This document shows positions 1-8,679 of a stretch of DNA of 35,360 nt, piece after piece; the stretch's first letter is position 1; every line of letters starts with the position of its first letter. Position numbers and translations under genes: made by a program. The notes below the pieces were generated by a model. It saw only the letters and a program-made list of their open reading frames with translations. It ran no database searches and was not told the DNA's origin. The stretch is from Mariprofundaceae bacterium (GTDB lineage Bacteria > Pseudomonadota > Zetaproteobacteria > Mariprofundales > Mariprofundaceae), in NCBI GenBank assembly GCA_030950905.1, contig JAUZQQ010000041.1, positions 1-35,360 on the forward strand. Reading direction: 5' to 3'.

Positions 1-255
1 ATGACCGGGGCAATCCACATGGGCATAGTGACGGGCATCGGTTTCGTATTCAACGTGTGCTGTAGCGATGGTGATGCCACGGGCGCGTTCTTCGGGTGCG
101 CCATCAATATCTGCATAATCTTTAAATTCTGCCTTGCCTTCTTCAGACAACACCTTGGTTATGGCAGCCGTCAATGTTGTTTTGCCGTGATCAACATGGC
201 CAATTGTGCCAATGTTGACGTGCGGCTTGGTACGTTCAAATTTTTCTTTTGACAT
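1..255 (-). CDS. tuf: Elongation factor Tu, N-terminal part (runs off window start)
   Basis: Minus-strand translation reads [40 protein letters not shown]..., with the GHVDHGKT G1 motif; start codon is the cat at 253-255. The plus-strand 83 aa ORF is antisense to it. Confidence 0.97.
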   Translation of the reverse strand, partial: MSKEKFERTKPHVNIGTIGHVDHGKTTLTAAITKVLSEEGKAEFKDYADIDGAPEERARGITIATAHVEYETDARHYAHVDCPGH

Positions 256-328
256 AAACCTCTCCGTTTTCAAGCTTTTGAAACAGCGCATCATAAAAGA
301 TGATGATCGGTGATACGCAACAACGACA

Positions 329-403
<75 letters not shown>

Positions 404-416
404 CAAATTAGAAGAC

Positions 417-490
417 TGGAGCGGGTGGCGGGAATCGAACCCGCGCTTCCAGCTTGGAAGGCTGGAGTTCTACCATTGAACCACACCCGC
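417..490 (-). tRNA. glyT: tRNA-Gly(TCC)
   Basis: GCGGGTGTGGTTCAATGGTAGAACTCCAGCCTTCCAAGCTGGAAGCGCGGGTTCGATTCCCGCCACCCGCTCCA; anticodon TCC. Confidence 0.94.
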
Positions 491-545
491 AAACAAGAAC
501 AATCACCCTTCACGTTTAAAGGTGAGGTAGAATCGTTCTGATAAG

Positions 546-630
546 TGGTGGAGAGAGCTGGATTCGAACCAACGTAGGCGTAGCCAGCAGATTTACAGTC
601 TGCCCCCTTTAGCCACTCGGGAATCTCTCC
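546..630 (-). tRNA. tyrU: tRNA-Tyr(GTA)
   Basis: Class II tRNA with long variable arm; anticodon stem-loop CAGACTGTAAATCTG; GGAGAGA/TCTCTCC acceptor stem and encoded CCA. Confidence 0.94.
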
Positions 631-698
631 ATACCAATCAACTTTTTATCTATTTATCATGCAACCCATTTTTTATTTTAAACCAAACAAATAAAAAA

Positions 699-774
699 TG
701 GAGCCGGCAACAGGATTCGAACCCGTGGCCTGCTGATTACAAATCAGCTGCTCTACCAACTGAGCTATGCCGGC
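699..774 (-). tRNA. thrU: tRNA-Thr(TGT)
   Basis: GCCGGCATAGCTCAGTTGGTAGAGCAGCTGATTTGTAATCAGCAGGCCACGGGTTCGAATCCTGTTGCCGGCTCCA; anticodon TGT. Confidence 0.94.
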
Positions 775-789
775 AAGTAAGGACGGCGC

Positions 790-817
790 AACCTAGCGTT
801 AAACTTGATGAGTTCAA
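790..817 (-). promoter_or_regulatory. Candidate sigma70 promoter of the tRNA-tuf operon
   Basis: Minus strand TTGAAC (812-817), 16 nt spacer, TAGGTT (790-795), then a GC-rich discriminator GCGCCG; directly upstream of the first tRNA. Confidence 0.4.
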
Positions 818-829
818 GTATTTATTCCA

Positions 830-1114
830 TCATCGCTTAATGCGGTAATACTGCGCCTTGCGCGCGCTCCAGAAACGCTTGTATTCATAACGACTTACCC
901 GCCCATCGCCATTGCCATCCATTTCTTTGTATTCACGGCGCGCACGCGATTCAATCATGGTCATAAACTCAGCAAATGATACACCATCACCATTTCGATC
1001 CAATGCAATAAAACGATTCGCCAATTTATTGGTCGTTACCCCTGCGGCAGTAGCTGTGTTTTCTGGTGTCATCACCAGCAACACAGCGATTGCAATAAGA
1101 CTTCGTAACAGCAT
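830..1114 (-). CDS. Small exported EF-hand (calcium-binding) protein
   Basis: Hydrophobic N-terminus (signal-peptide-like) then two EF-hand loops DRNGDGVSFAEF and DGNGDGRVSRYEY. Confidence 0.8.
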   Translation of the reverse strand: MLLRSLIAIAVLLVMTPENTATAAGVTTNKLANRFIALDRNGDGVSFAEFMTMIESRARREYKEMDGNGDGRVSRYEYKRFWSARKAQYYRIKR

Positions 1115-1146
1115 GGCAACCCCTGGATTTTTATTGTATAGATTTC

Positions 1147-1173
1147 AAAAAAAAGAGCCCCTCCTAGAAAGGG
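1147..1173 (-). terminator. Rho-independent terminator downstream of rpsT
   Basis: Minus strand CCCTTTCTAGGAGGGGCTCTTTTTTTT: short hairpin (with G-T pairs) followed by a T tract. Confidence 0.55.
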
Positions 1174-1259
1174 ATCTTAGGAACGCGTACGAAATAACCT
1201 ATTGGTGTTTATTCGCGTCTATTCGTGGTTATGATCTTAGGGACGCGCACGAAATAACC
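1173..1259. repeat. Two direct copies of a 27-bp sequence (60-bp period)
   Basis: gatcttagGaacgcgTacgaaataacc at 1173-1199 and gatcttagGGacgcgCacgaaataacc at 1233-1259, 25/27 identical by eye. Confidence 0.85.
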
Positions 1260-1272
1260 GTTAAAATCTAAT

Positions 1273-1536
1273 TTAAGCCATATTCTTAATGGAGGTATTT
1301 AAGCGAGAAGCACTACGCGATGCCTGCTTGCTATGAATCAAGCCTTTACGCCCCGCTTTATCCAATTTTGAAATAGCACTTTTTAGCAGTGCGTTGGCGT
1401 TATCTTTATCACCATCAGCCACAGCCATTTGAACTTTTTTGATAGCAGTGCGCATTTCTGAGCGCTGTCCACGGTGATCGCCCCGCTTTTTTTCGTCTTG
1501 ACGTGCACGTTTTAGTGCTGATGCATGGTTTGCCAC
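1273..1536 (-). CDS. rpsT: 30S ribosomal protein S20
   Basis: ANHASALKRARQDEKKRGDHRGQRSEMRTAIKKV...HSKQASRSASRLNTSIKNMA; probable GTG start inside the listed ORF (V-ANHAS). Confidence 0.95.
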   Translation of the reverse strand: MANHASALKRARQDEKKRGDHRGQRSEMRTAIKKVQMAVADGDKDNANALLKSAISKLDKAGRKGLIHSKQASRSASRLNTSIKNMA

Positions 1537-1566
1537 AGTATACAATCCTCAATTTTAAGCAGGTAT

Positions 1567-1600
1567 AAAAAAACACCGAGTATTGGCAAGCCGCACTCGG
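1567..1600 (-). terminator. Terminator-like hairpin between DEAD-box gene and rpsT (possible rpsT leader attenuator)
   Basis: Minus strand CCGAGT GCGGCTTGCCAAT ACTCGG TGTTTTTTT: 6-bp stem then T tract, about 30 nt before the rpsT start. Confidence 0.6.
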
Positions 1601-1613
1601 AATAAGGCGGTGC

Positions 1614-1641
1614 ACAATAGAGCATCATTAAAATCTGTCAA
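1614..1641 (-). promoter_or_regulatory. Candidate sigma70 promoter for rpsT
   Basis: Minus strand TTGACA (1636-1641), 16 nt spacer, TATTGT (1614-1619), just upstream of the leader hairpin. Confidence 0.5.
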
Positions 1642-1653
1642 TAGCCAAATCAC

Positions 1654-2904
1654 TCAATGCCTGTTTTTCTTTTTTTTCTTTCGTTGACTTTCCAGCCACA
1701 GATCATGCGCTTGAACCAATTCTTTAAGGTCGTCTATTGATATATTTTTTGGCTCATTGATAATTTCATGCGCGCCTTTTTCACCAACAGTGATAACGTG
1801 AATAGCCCGCCCCAAAAACGACTCAATAGCCTGAAGCAATGGCTTTTCTTCTTCGCTGCAAAGAGACACAGCTTCGCCTTTGTTCACACCACGCCCTGTA
1901 CGCCCAACACGGTGAATATAATTCTCTGTTTTTTCGGGAATATCATAATTAATAACATAAGCAATATTCGGCACATCAATGCCACGCGCACTTACATCTG
2001 TGGCAATAAGAATACGGCAATCACCCGTGTGAAAACGCTGCATGGTTTTTTCCCGTGCCACTTGCTCTTTATCACCGTGGATACTTTCAGTGGCAATATC
2101 AACCCGCGCCATCGCTTTGACCACCCGCTCGGCACGAATCCGTGTCCGCACAAAAACAATAATTTTTTCTTTTGGGTGATCCTGAATAAAACGCGCAAGA
2201 AAAAATCGTTTGTCATCCATCGCAACAAAAGCGACAGCGTGCATGATGTTTTTTGAGACCCGATCTTTAGGCGACACTTGAATGCGAATAGCCGCACTTT
2301 TGACTTGTGAATAGGCCAACTTCTTGATTGAATCACTGATCGTGGCTGAAAAGAAAAGCGTTTGATGACGATTCTTCAGCATTTTTTTGATGGTTTTAAT
2401 GTCTTCAATAAATCCCAAGTCAAGCATATGATCTGCTTCGTCCAACACCAGCGTTGAGACACCATCAAGGCGAATTTCTTGTTGGTGAATAAGGTCAAAC
2501 ATACGTCCCGGCGTGGCAATCAACACATCAATACCATCTTGTAATTTGGCGATTTGATTATCTTGGTCTACCCCGCCATGCAGGGCGAAAACCTTTACCC
2601 GCGTATGCACAGCAATATCTTTAAACACCGTACCAATCTGCAAGGCCAGCTCACGGGTCGGAACCATCACAATACATTTGATACCGTAGGAGCGTTTGCT
2701 GGTTTTGAAACGATGGATTTTATCCACCACGGGTATTGCAAAAGCAGCAGTCTTTCCCGTTCCCGTTTGCGCAATGGCGAGTACATCTTCACCATTCATG
2801 ATCGAAGGGATGGCTTTGAACTGAATATCAGTAGGCCGCTTAAAACCAAGGCGCGCCAAGTTCTTTTTGATGTCGTCAGAAATATGGTATTGATTAAATA
2901 GCAT
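1654..2904 (-). CDS. DEAD-box ATP-dependent RNA helicase
   Basis: AQTGTGKT, PTRELALQI, DEAD, SAT, RGIDVPN and HRVGRTGR motifs; lysine-rich C-terminus. Confidence 0.95.
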   Translation of the reverse strand: MLFNQYHISDDIKKNLARLGFKRPTDIQFKAIPSIMNGEDVLAIAQTGTGKTAAFAIPVVDKIHRFKTSKRSYGIKCIVMVPTRELALQIGTVFKDIAVHTRVKVFALHGGVDQDNQIAKLQDGIDVLIATPGRMFDLIHQQEIRLDGVSTLVLDEADHMLDLGFIEDIKTIKKMLKNRHQTLFFSATISDSIKKLAYSQVKSAAIRIQVSPKDRVSKNIMHAVAFVAMDDKRFFLARFIQDHPKEKIIVFVRTRIRAERVVKAMARVDIATESIHGDKEQVAREKTMQRFHTGDCRILIATDVSARGIDVPNIAYVINYDIPEKTENYIHRVGRTGRGVNKGEAVSLCSEEEKPLLQAIESFLGRAIHVITVGEKGAHEIINEPKNISIDDLKELVQAHDLWLESQRKKKKKNRH

Positions 2905-2933
2905 GGTGTGTTGTTGTTTTACTGTTGATTAGA

Positions 2934-3695
2934 TTAAACAATGCTTGGATCAAACAATGCTTGAAGATGGTGCAGCCGAACCTGTGAAAGGTTGTTCAAT
3001 TGGTGGGGGTTGGCCAATACCTGAATATTTGTCTTATCACCCAATTCAGAGACCACCAAATCTGCATCGCTAAAGTTTTGTTTTTTTGTATAAGCATTCA
3101 CGGTAACAACACAACGCAGTCCCGCAGCTTTGGCAGACAATGTGCCATTTTCAGAGTCTTCCATGGCCAACGTAGCGTTAGGGTCTGCCCCGAGTTGATT
3201 CAGTGCATAGGTATAAACATCAGGCGCAGGTTTTTTATTGGCTACAATATCTCCCGCAGCCAAAACCGCAAAAATATCAAACCACTCATGCCCCAAACAG
3301 TGCTCAATCAATGCATGCAGTGCCGCAGGCGTGGTTGTAGTTGCGACACCCTGAATGATTCCCGCGTCTCGAACTTCTTCCAATAAACGGCGCACACCGG
3401 GACGCAGTGGAATACGCCCTTCAGCGATTAATGCTTGGTAGCAAACTGTTTTGTCTGCATGCAACGCGACAATATCAGCATCACTTAATGGCGGCATGCC
3501 ACCTTGTTGAATGTCACAACGAATGCGTTCTTTGCCACCGGTAACTTTCAATAAGTCACCATAACAAAGCTCATCCCAGCGACGTTGCAATCCAGCCTTT
3601 TCAAAAGCTGTGTTAAACGCCACCCGATGACCATCACGTTCAGTATCAGCAAGTGTGCCATCAACATCCCACAGTATGGTTTTCAATACATCCAT
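2934..3695 (-). CDS. cbbY: HAD-family phosphatase, CbbY-like
   Basis: ILWDVDGTLADTERDGHRVAFNTAFEKAGL...TGGKERIR...KKPAPDVYTYAL...EDSENG; the GHRVAFN and TGGKERI stretches resemble CbbY. Confidence 0.75.
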   Translation of the reverse strand: MDVLKTILWDVDGTLADTERDGHRVAFNTAFEKAGLQRRWDELCYGDLLKVTGGKERIRCDIQQGGMPPLSDADIVALHADKTVCYQALIAEGRIPLRPGVRRLLEEVRDAGIIQGVATTTTPAALHALIEHCLGHEWFDIFAVLAAGDIVANKKPAPDVYTYALNQLGADPNATLAMEDSENGTLSAKAAGLRCVVTVNAYTKKQNFSDADLVVSELGDKTNIQVLANPHQLNNLSQVRLHHLQALFDPSIV

Positions 3696-3742
3696 CTATT
3701 CACACCTCTTTAAAAACACATGGGTTCATAGGTTACAAGCTA

Positions 3743-4612
3743 TCACGCCTCTACGCCAGCAGTATCCAGCTTTGCAGTGGCGACCACAGAACCCAGACCA
3801 CCAACCAAGCCCCCACCAAGCAACAGGGGAAAAAACATGCCCCAAATTTGAACATCGACATGTGCCGTAGCAAGCCAGCCTTGAACACCCAACACCAAAG
3901 GCCAGAGCATCAACCAAGCAAGGCCGCCTGCGCCTGCACCCAAGGCCAATCCTTCTAAGATGAATGGCATACGCACAAACCATTCTTTCGCCCCCAACAA
4001 ACGCATCAAACGGACTTCATCCATTCGCGCCAATAAAATCATACGCAAGGTATTAGAAACGATCAACGCCATGGCAATGCCCAACAGGACTGTGGCAAAC
4101 CAAACCAGTGTGTTTACCCGCTCCAATACATCATGCACCTTGACCAATTGCAATTCATCTTCATTCAAACTGGCAGAAAAGCGACCCACCGTATCGCGCA
4201 AATCAGGCAGGGAAAATTCACCGCGCTGTTGATTCAGTGTGACGACAAAGGTAACGGGTAAAGTCGCTGACAACATTTTGGCATCCATGCCTGTATCACC
4301 CAACCATTTCCGCATCCATTCCAAGGTATCATCTTTGCTAACTTTTTGCACCAGCCCAACACCCGAAATAATAGCCAGCTCTTGCTCTAAACCTTCAAGG
4401 TCAATCTGCCTGTCGGTATCCACATACACATGCAATGCAATCTGCTGCTGCCACGAACCGACCCATTGGCTTGCGCCTTGCAAACCCAACCAAACAGAGC
4501 CAATCGCCCACAATGCCACAGCCACAATCATCAATGCCAAATACTGATGAATACCAAACGGTGGCATATTAAAACCACCGGGCAAACGAACGCGAGAATT
4601 ATTTATCTGCAT
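3743..4612 (-). CDS. ftsX: Cell division protein FtsX (ABC permease)
   Basis: Directly downstream of and overlapping ftsE; four predicted TM segments, periplasmic loop, RLMRLLGAKEWFVRMPFILEG. Start placed at MQINNSR, inside the longer listed ORF. Confidence 0.88.
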   Translation of the reverse strand: MQINNSRVRLPGGFNMPPFGIHQYLALMIVAVALWAIGSVWLGLQGASQWVGSWQQQIALHVYVDTDRQIDLEGLEQELAIISGVGLVQKVSKDDTLEWMRKWLGDTGMDAKMLSATLPVTFVVTLNQQRGEFSLPDLRDTVGRFSASLNEDELQLVKVHDVLERVNTLVWFATVLLGIAMALIVSNTLRMILLARMDEVRLMRLLGAKEWFVRMPFILEGLALGAGAGGLAWLMLWPLVLGVQGWLATAHVDVQIWGMFFPLLLGGGLVGGLGSVVATAKLDTAGVEA

Positions 4613-5285
4613 GAGAGTCCTCCGCCAATGAACCTTCATGCAAGCGCAATACACGCCCTGGGTGGGAGTCAAGAAATTGTAAATCATGGGTGGCAGTAAT
4701 CACTGTTGCGCCCATTTTATTGAGCGCAAGCAACAAGTTCAATACCCGAAAGGCCGTTTCATTGTCCAAATTGCCTGTTGGTTCATCGGCCAAAATAACG
4801 GGGGGCGTGGCGATCATGGCTCGTGCAATGGCAATGCGTTGTTGTTCACCGCCTGATAATGCTTCGGGGTACGCCCACAATCGATCTTTTAATTCTACAA
4901 AGTCCAAAACCTTGCCCACGCGCGCCACCAAACGATCACTCTTCCAGCCTTGCACGCGCAAGGGAAGCGCCACATTTTCAAAAACCGTTCGTGAAAACAA
5001 TAGCTTATGGTCTTGAAATACAACACCTGTACGCTGGCGAAGCAAACGAATTTGTTTTTCTTTCGCTTGGCGCATATCCACACCTTGCACCAACATTTGT
5101 CCTGATGTAGGGCGAATACCGCCATAAATCATACGCAATAATGTTGATTTACCCGCACCACTCTCACCAATAAGATAAACAAATTGGCCTTTTTCAATGG
5201 TCAAGTTTACGCCAGATAAAGCAACCTTTCCTGTGCGGTAACGCAACATGGCTTGTTGCAGTTCAATAAATACCTTATTCTCCAT
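4599..5285 (-). CDS. ftsE: Cell division ATP-binding protein FtsE
   Basis: Walker A GESGAGKST, signature LSGGEQQRIAIARA, Walker B VILADEPTGNLD, next to ftsX. Confidence 0.93.
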   Translation of the reverse strand: MENKVFIELQQAMLRYRTGKVALSGVNLTIEKGQFVYLIGESGAGKSTLLRMIYGGIRPTSGQMLVQGVDMRQAKEKQIRLLRQRTGVVFQDHKLLFSRTVFENVALPLRVQGWKSDRLVARVGKVLDFVELKDRLWAYPEALSGGEQQRIAIARAMIATPPVILADEPTGNLDNETAFRVLNLLLALNKMGATVITATHDLQFLDSHPGRVLRLHEGSLAEDSHADK

Positions 5286-5326
5286 CGCGGTACATTAACG
5301 CCTAGGCTTTTTTTGTACACGTTCCT

Positions 5327-5360
5327 TAAAAGCAGTGTGGGTGCTTACTTCACCCTGCTT
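5327..5360 (-). terminator. Possible imperfect terminator hairpin at the 3' end of pstB
   Basis: Minus strand AAGCAGGGTG AAGTAAG CACC CACA CTGCTTTT: stem with bulge, short T run. Confidence 0.3.
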
Positions 5361-6192
5361 GTCCACGCACATAGGCCAAGGTCAATGGATTTCTTGGATG
5401 TTCAAAGACATTCACGCATCGGCCAAATTCAATCAACGTACCAACCCGTTCTTTCATCCAAAAAAAAGCCGCATAATTGGCGACACGGCGGGCTTGTGCC
5501 AAGTTATGGGTAACGATGACCACAGTGTACCGACCTTGCAGTCGTTTGATCAGCGATTCCACCACGCCAGAAGCGATAGGATCCAGTGCGCTGCATGGTT
5601 CATCCATGAGTAATATTTCTGGCTCCAATACCAAAGCACGGGCGATACATAAGCGTTGTTGTTGGCCACCAGACAAAGCCAGCGCAGAACCATCGAGGCG
5701 GTCTTTTACCTCGTCCCACAGACCAACATCTTTTAAGGCTTGTTCAACCTTTTCAGCCAATAGGTAACGATTTCGCACACCGTGTTCGCGCAGTGGCAGT
5801 GTTAAATTGCGCCGAATAGAGAGCGGAAAAGGGTTGGGTTTTTGAAAAATCATGCCGATACGACGGCGCAAACGCATGGTATCGATAGCATCATGGATAA
5901 TATCATCACGGTCAAAATAGATATGCCCTGTAACACTGGCTTGTGGAATCAATGCCAGCAAACAATTGAGACTGGATAAAAAGCTCGTTTTACCACAGCC
6001 CGAAGGGCCAATCAATGCAGTAATACAACCTTTATAAATATCCAAAGAGACATCATCCAAGACGGTATTGCCAGCATAAGCAATGGATAATTTTTTAATT
6101 TGCAAATGCGGCACTGGCGTGCAACACGCTTGCCCCAAGGTCATATTGCCCAGGGTGTAAGCTGTTGTTGAATTATTGATGGTCATAGACAA
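5350..6192 (-). CDS. pstB: Phosphate ABC transporter ATP-binding protein
   Basis: GPSGCGKTSFLSSLN, GMIFQKPNPFPLSI (PstB-type Q-loop region), LSGGQQQRLCIARAL, LLMDEPCSALDPIAS. Confidence 0.95.
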   Translation of the reverse strand: MSMTINNSTTAYTLGNMTLGQACCTPVPHLQIKKLSIAYAGNTVLDDVSLDIYKGCITALIGPSGCGKTSFLSSLNCLLALIPQASVTGHIYFDRDDIIHDAIDTMRLRRRIGMIFQKPNPFPLSIRRNLTLPLREHGVRNRYLLAEKVEQALKDVGLWDEVKDRLDGSALALSGGQQQRLCIARALVLEPEILLMDEPCSALDPIASGVVESLIKRLQGRYTVVIVTHNLAQARRVANYAAFFWMKERVGTLIEFGRCVNVFEHPRNPLTLAYVRGQAG

Positions 6193-6196
6193 ATTA

Positions 6197-7060
6197 TCAT
6201 GCAGAAAAAATCCTTCGCTTCACCCAACGGTCAGTCATGGCTTGTGCCAAAACATTCAGCAATACAATCAGCGTTACCAGCACCAATGCTGAGGCATAGG
6301 CAGCAGCATTTCCGCCAGTTACATTCATGGATAAATCATAAATATGAACGGCCAAGGCACGCCCAGAGTCCATCCATGATTCAGGCATGCGGTCAACATA
6401 ACCACTGGTAAAAATAAGTGCTGCCGTTTCGGCGGTAGCTCGGCCAATACCCAGCATCAGACCTGCGATAATAGCGGGTGCAGCAGCCGGTAATAAAATA
6501 TACCAAACAGCAGTGCTTCGGCTCATGCCCAAAGCCAGCGCACCGTGTCGCCAACCATGGTCAATCGCCGATAAACCAGCCTCACAACTGCGAATAAAAA
6601 CAGGTATAATCATACAAGCCAACGTAAGCCCTCCCGACAGAATAGAAAAACCAAAACCCAAGAATAAACTAAAGAATGCATTGCCAAACAGGCCATAAAC
6701 AATCGAAGGTACGCCCGCCAACACATCCAAAGACAAGCGAATAATTTGCCCCAAGAAACCACCTTGACGGCTAAACTCTGCCAGCCAAATAGCAGCACCC
6801 AAACCCAAGGGTAACGATACCAACAAAGCCACGCCCAAAATACACAAAGTCGAAACCAAAATTGGGCCAATACCACCATCACGTCCTGCGTGTTCGGGTG
6901 CATCAACAATAAACGCCCATGATAGGTGTGCTACGCCTTGTAGCACGGTATCTGCAAGCAGCCATAACAATGCTCCCGTGACGAGCAAAGCCGCGCCCCA
7001 AATAAGCAGCGTAAACATACGCTCAGGCATATTGATACTTATGCATGGTGCGCGCTGCAA
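6197..7060 (-). CDS. pstA: Phosphate ABC transporter permease PstA (actual start may be at M near 7030)
   Basis: Multi-TM permease with GVPSIVYGLFG and EAG...LALGMSR motifs, between pstB and pstC. Confidence 0.92.
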   Translation of the reverse strand: MQRAPCISINMPERMFTLLIWGAALLVTGALLWLLADTVLQGVAHLSWAFIVDAPEHAGRDGGIGPILVSTLCILGVALLVSLPLGLGAAIWLAEFSRQGGFLGQIIRLSLDVLAGVPSIVYGLFGNAFFSLFLGFGFSILSGGLTLACMIIPVFIRSCEAGLSAIDHGWRHGALALGMSRSTAVWYILLPAAAPAIIAGLMLGIGRATAETAALIFTSGYVDRMPESWMDSGRALAVHIYDLSMNVTGGNAAAYASALVLVTLIVLLNVLAQAMTDRWVKRRIFSA

Positions 7061-7928
7061 ACCATGCCAAAACCAACACCAAAAGAGTCAGGATCAAGCC
7101 TGAGGTAAACAATCCAGCACGATGGAGGTCGGTGGCATAGCCCATTTCAAGGGCAATATTGGCGGTTAAGGCACGTACAGGGTCAAAGATACTGTGCGGT
7201 GTTTGCACCACGTTGCCTGCAACCATTAATACCACCATGGTTTCTCCCAAGGCGCGTGCCGTTGCCAGCACCATGCCTGCCCCAATACCATAACGTGCTG
7301 CTGGCACAATCACCCCCAGCAATAACCCTTGTTTGCTCATCCCCAAGGCTGCCGCACCAGCATGCAGCGAACTTGGTACAGCTTCTAAGGCTGCCAGGCA
7401 AGTCAGCGCGACAGTGGGTAAAATCATCAACGCTAAAACAAGACTTGCAGCCAATACACTGGTTCCCGGCTGGTGGTAAGCTGCAATAATCGGAACAATC
7501 ACCGTCAATCCCCATAAACCATAGACCACAGAAGGCATGCCTGCTAGCAAAGCCAGCATTAATCGGTAAGGGGTGACCAAAAAAGAAGGGGCATAAAAAC
7601 GAACAAACAAGGCGTTCGCGAGTCCCAATGGTGCAGCGAGCAGAAGCGCAAGAGAAACAATTGCCAACGATGCCCATAACATCGGCAATAAACCAAACAT
7701 ATTTTCTAAAGGATACCAACTTTGATCATTAAAAAAAGATCGCCAGCCACCATCATGCAGGGCGGGTATTGCTTCTTTGAGTAAAAAAGCAACGATAAGC
7801 AATAACAATACCGCACAAAGGACAGCCATGCCAGCGAGCAATGGCTGCCACAATCGATCAATGTTGCGAGGCAACAGCAACAAAGAACTGGGCTTCGACC
7901 AAATCACGTACTGCTGGCGAGCGTGCAA
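7023..7928 (-). CDS. pstC: Phosphate ABC transporter permease PstC (annotated start probably too long)
   Basis: GMPSVVYGLWG, AAALGMSKQG, RALGETMVVLMVAGN. The first ~23 codons overlap pstS, so a downstream (possibly TTG) start is likely. Confidence 0.92.
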   Translation of the reverse strand: MHARQQYVIWSKPSSLLLLPRNIDRLWQPLLAGMAVLCAVLLLLIVAFLLKEAIPALHDGGWRSFFNDQSWYPLENMFGLLPMLWASLAIVSLALLLAAPLGLANALFVRFYAPSFLVTPYRLMLALLAGMPSVVYGLWGLTVIVPIIAAYHQPGTSVLAASLVLALMILPTVALTCLAALEAVPSSLHAGAAALGMSKQGLLLGVIVPAARYGIGAGMVLATARALGETMVVLMVAGNVVQTPHSIFDPVRALTANIALEMGYATDLHRAGLFTSGLILTLLVLVLAWFAARTMHKYQYA

Positions 7929-8679
7929 AATCGATGAATGATTGCGCCAATGATGATGGCTTTCCCTTGGTGATGAGGTTTAATGGACGAGACAATGGAA
8001 ATTTTCCCAAACGAACTTGCTCTGTTGTGGGCGCGATTCCTGCCATGGGTAGGCGTTTGATCGCCGTGCCTTGTGCTTCTTCATATTCAGCCGTACCAAT
8101 AGAGACATAACCGATGGCATTGGGGTTGCCTGCCACAGTCTTGATGCCTTGTTGGTTGTCGCCAATGATTACATCCGCCTTGATTTGGCTGTTTTTGAGC
8201 GAAAAGTGATGCAAGAAAAGTTCCAAGGTTGAGTGTCCTTCTGCTTTATTCACCACGGTAATACTGCGGTTCTCACCACCAACTTGTTGCCAATTGCGAA
8301 TTTTACCTGTGAAAATAGCAATGATTTGGGCGTTACTCAGCATTTTAACAGGGTTGTTACGGTGTAGGATAATACTGATCCCATCCATACCAATCAAGTG
8401 TGATGTTAAATCTTGTTCCGTTCCTTTTAGTGCGCGTGATGCCATGCCAATATCTGCCGTGCCAGAACGGGCATCCAATACACCACGGGTAGAGCCACCT
8501 GTTTGCACATCAACACGCACGCCAGCGTGCAGTTGTTCAAAACGCTTGCCGATTTCTAAGGCCAATGGGGCAACTGTGCTAGAACCCGTTAATATCAAGC
8601 GTTCACTGCCTGCGTAAGAACTTTGGCTGAAAAGCATCATGCATATTAGGGTGGTCAAGAGTATTTTAAATTTTTTCAT
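7858..8679 (-). CDS. pstS: Phosphate ABC transporter substrate-binding protein
   Basis: Signal peptide; LTGSSTVAPLALEIGKRFE...QTGGSTRGVLDARSGTADIGMASR, PstS/PBP-like, first gene of the pst operon. Confidence 0.92.
   Translation of the reverse strand: MKKFKILLTTLICMMLFSQSSYAGSERLILTGSSTVAPLALEIGKRFEQLHAGVRVDVQTGGSTRGVLDARSGTADIGMASRALKGTEQDLTSHLIGMDGISIILHRNNPVKMLSNAQIIAIFTGKIRNWQQVGGENRSITVVNKAEGHSTLELFLHHFSLKNSQIKADVIIGDNQQGIKTVAGNPNAIGYVSIGTAEYEEAQGTAIKRLPMAGIAPTTEQVRLGKFPLSRPLNLITKGKPSSLAQSFIDFARSPAVRDLVEAQFFVAVASQH

Noticed and set aside
1-252. 83 aa plus-strand ORF
   Set aside because: Antisense to the tuf coding frame.
1768-2256. 162 aa plus-strand ORF
   Set aside because: Antisense of the DEAD-box helicase; low-complexity composition without domain signal.
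7183-7719. 178 aa minus-strand ORF
   Set aside because: Alternative frame within pstC, Cys-rich translation typical of an out-of-frame artefact.
5350-8679. pst operon as novel because phoU/phoB/phoR are absent
   Set aside because: These genes are often encoded elsewhere; absence from the window is not informative.
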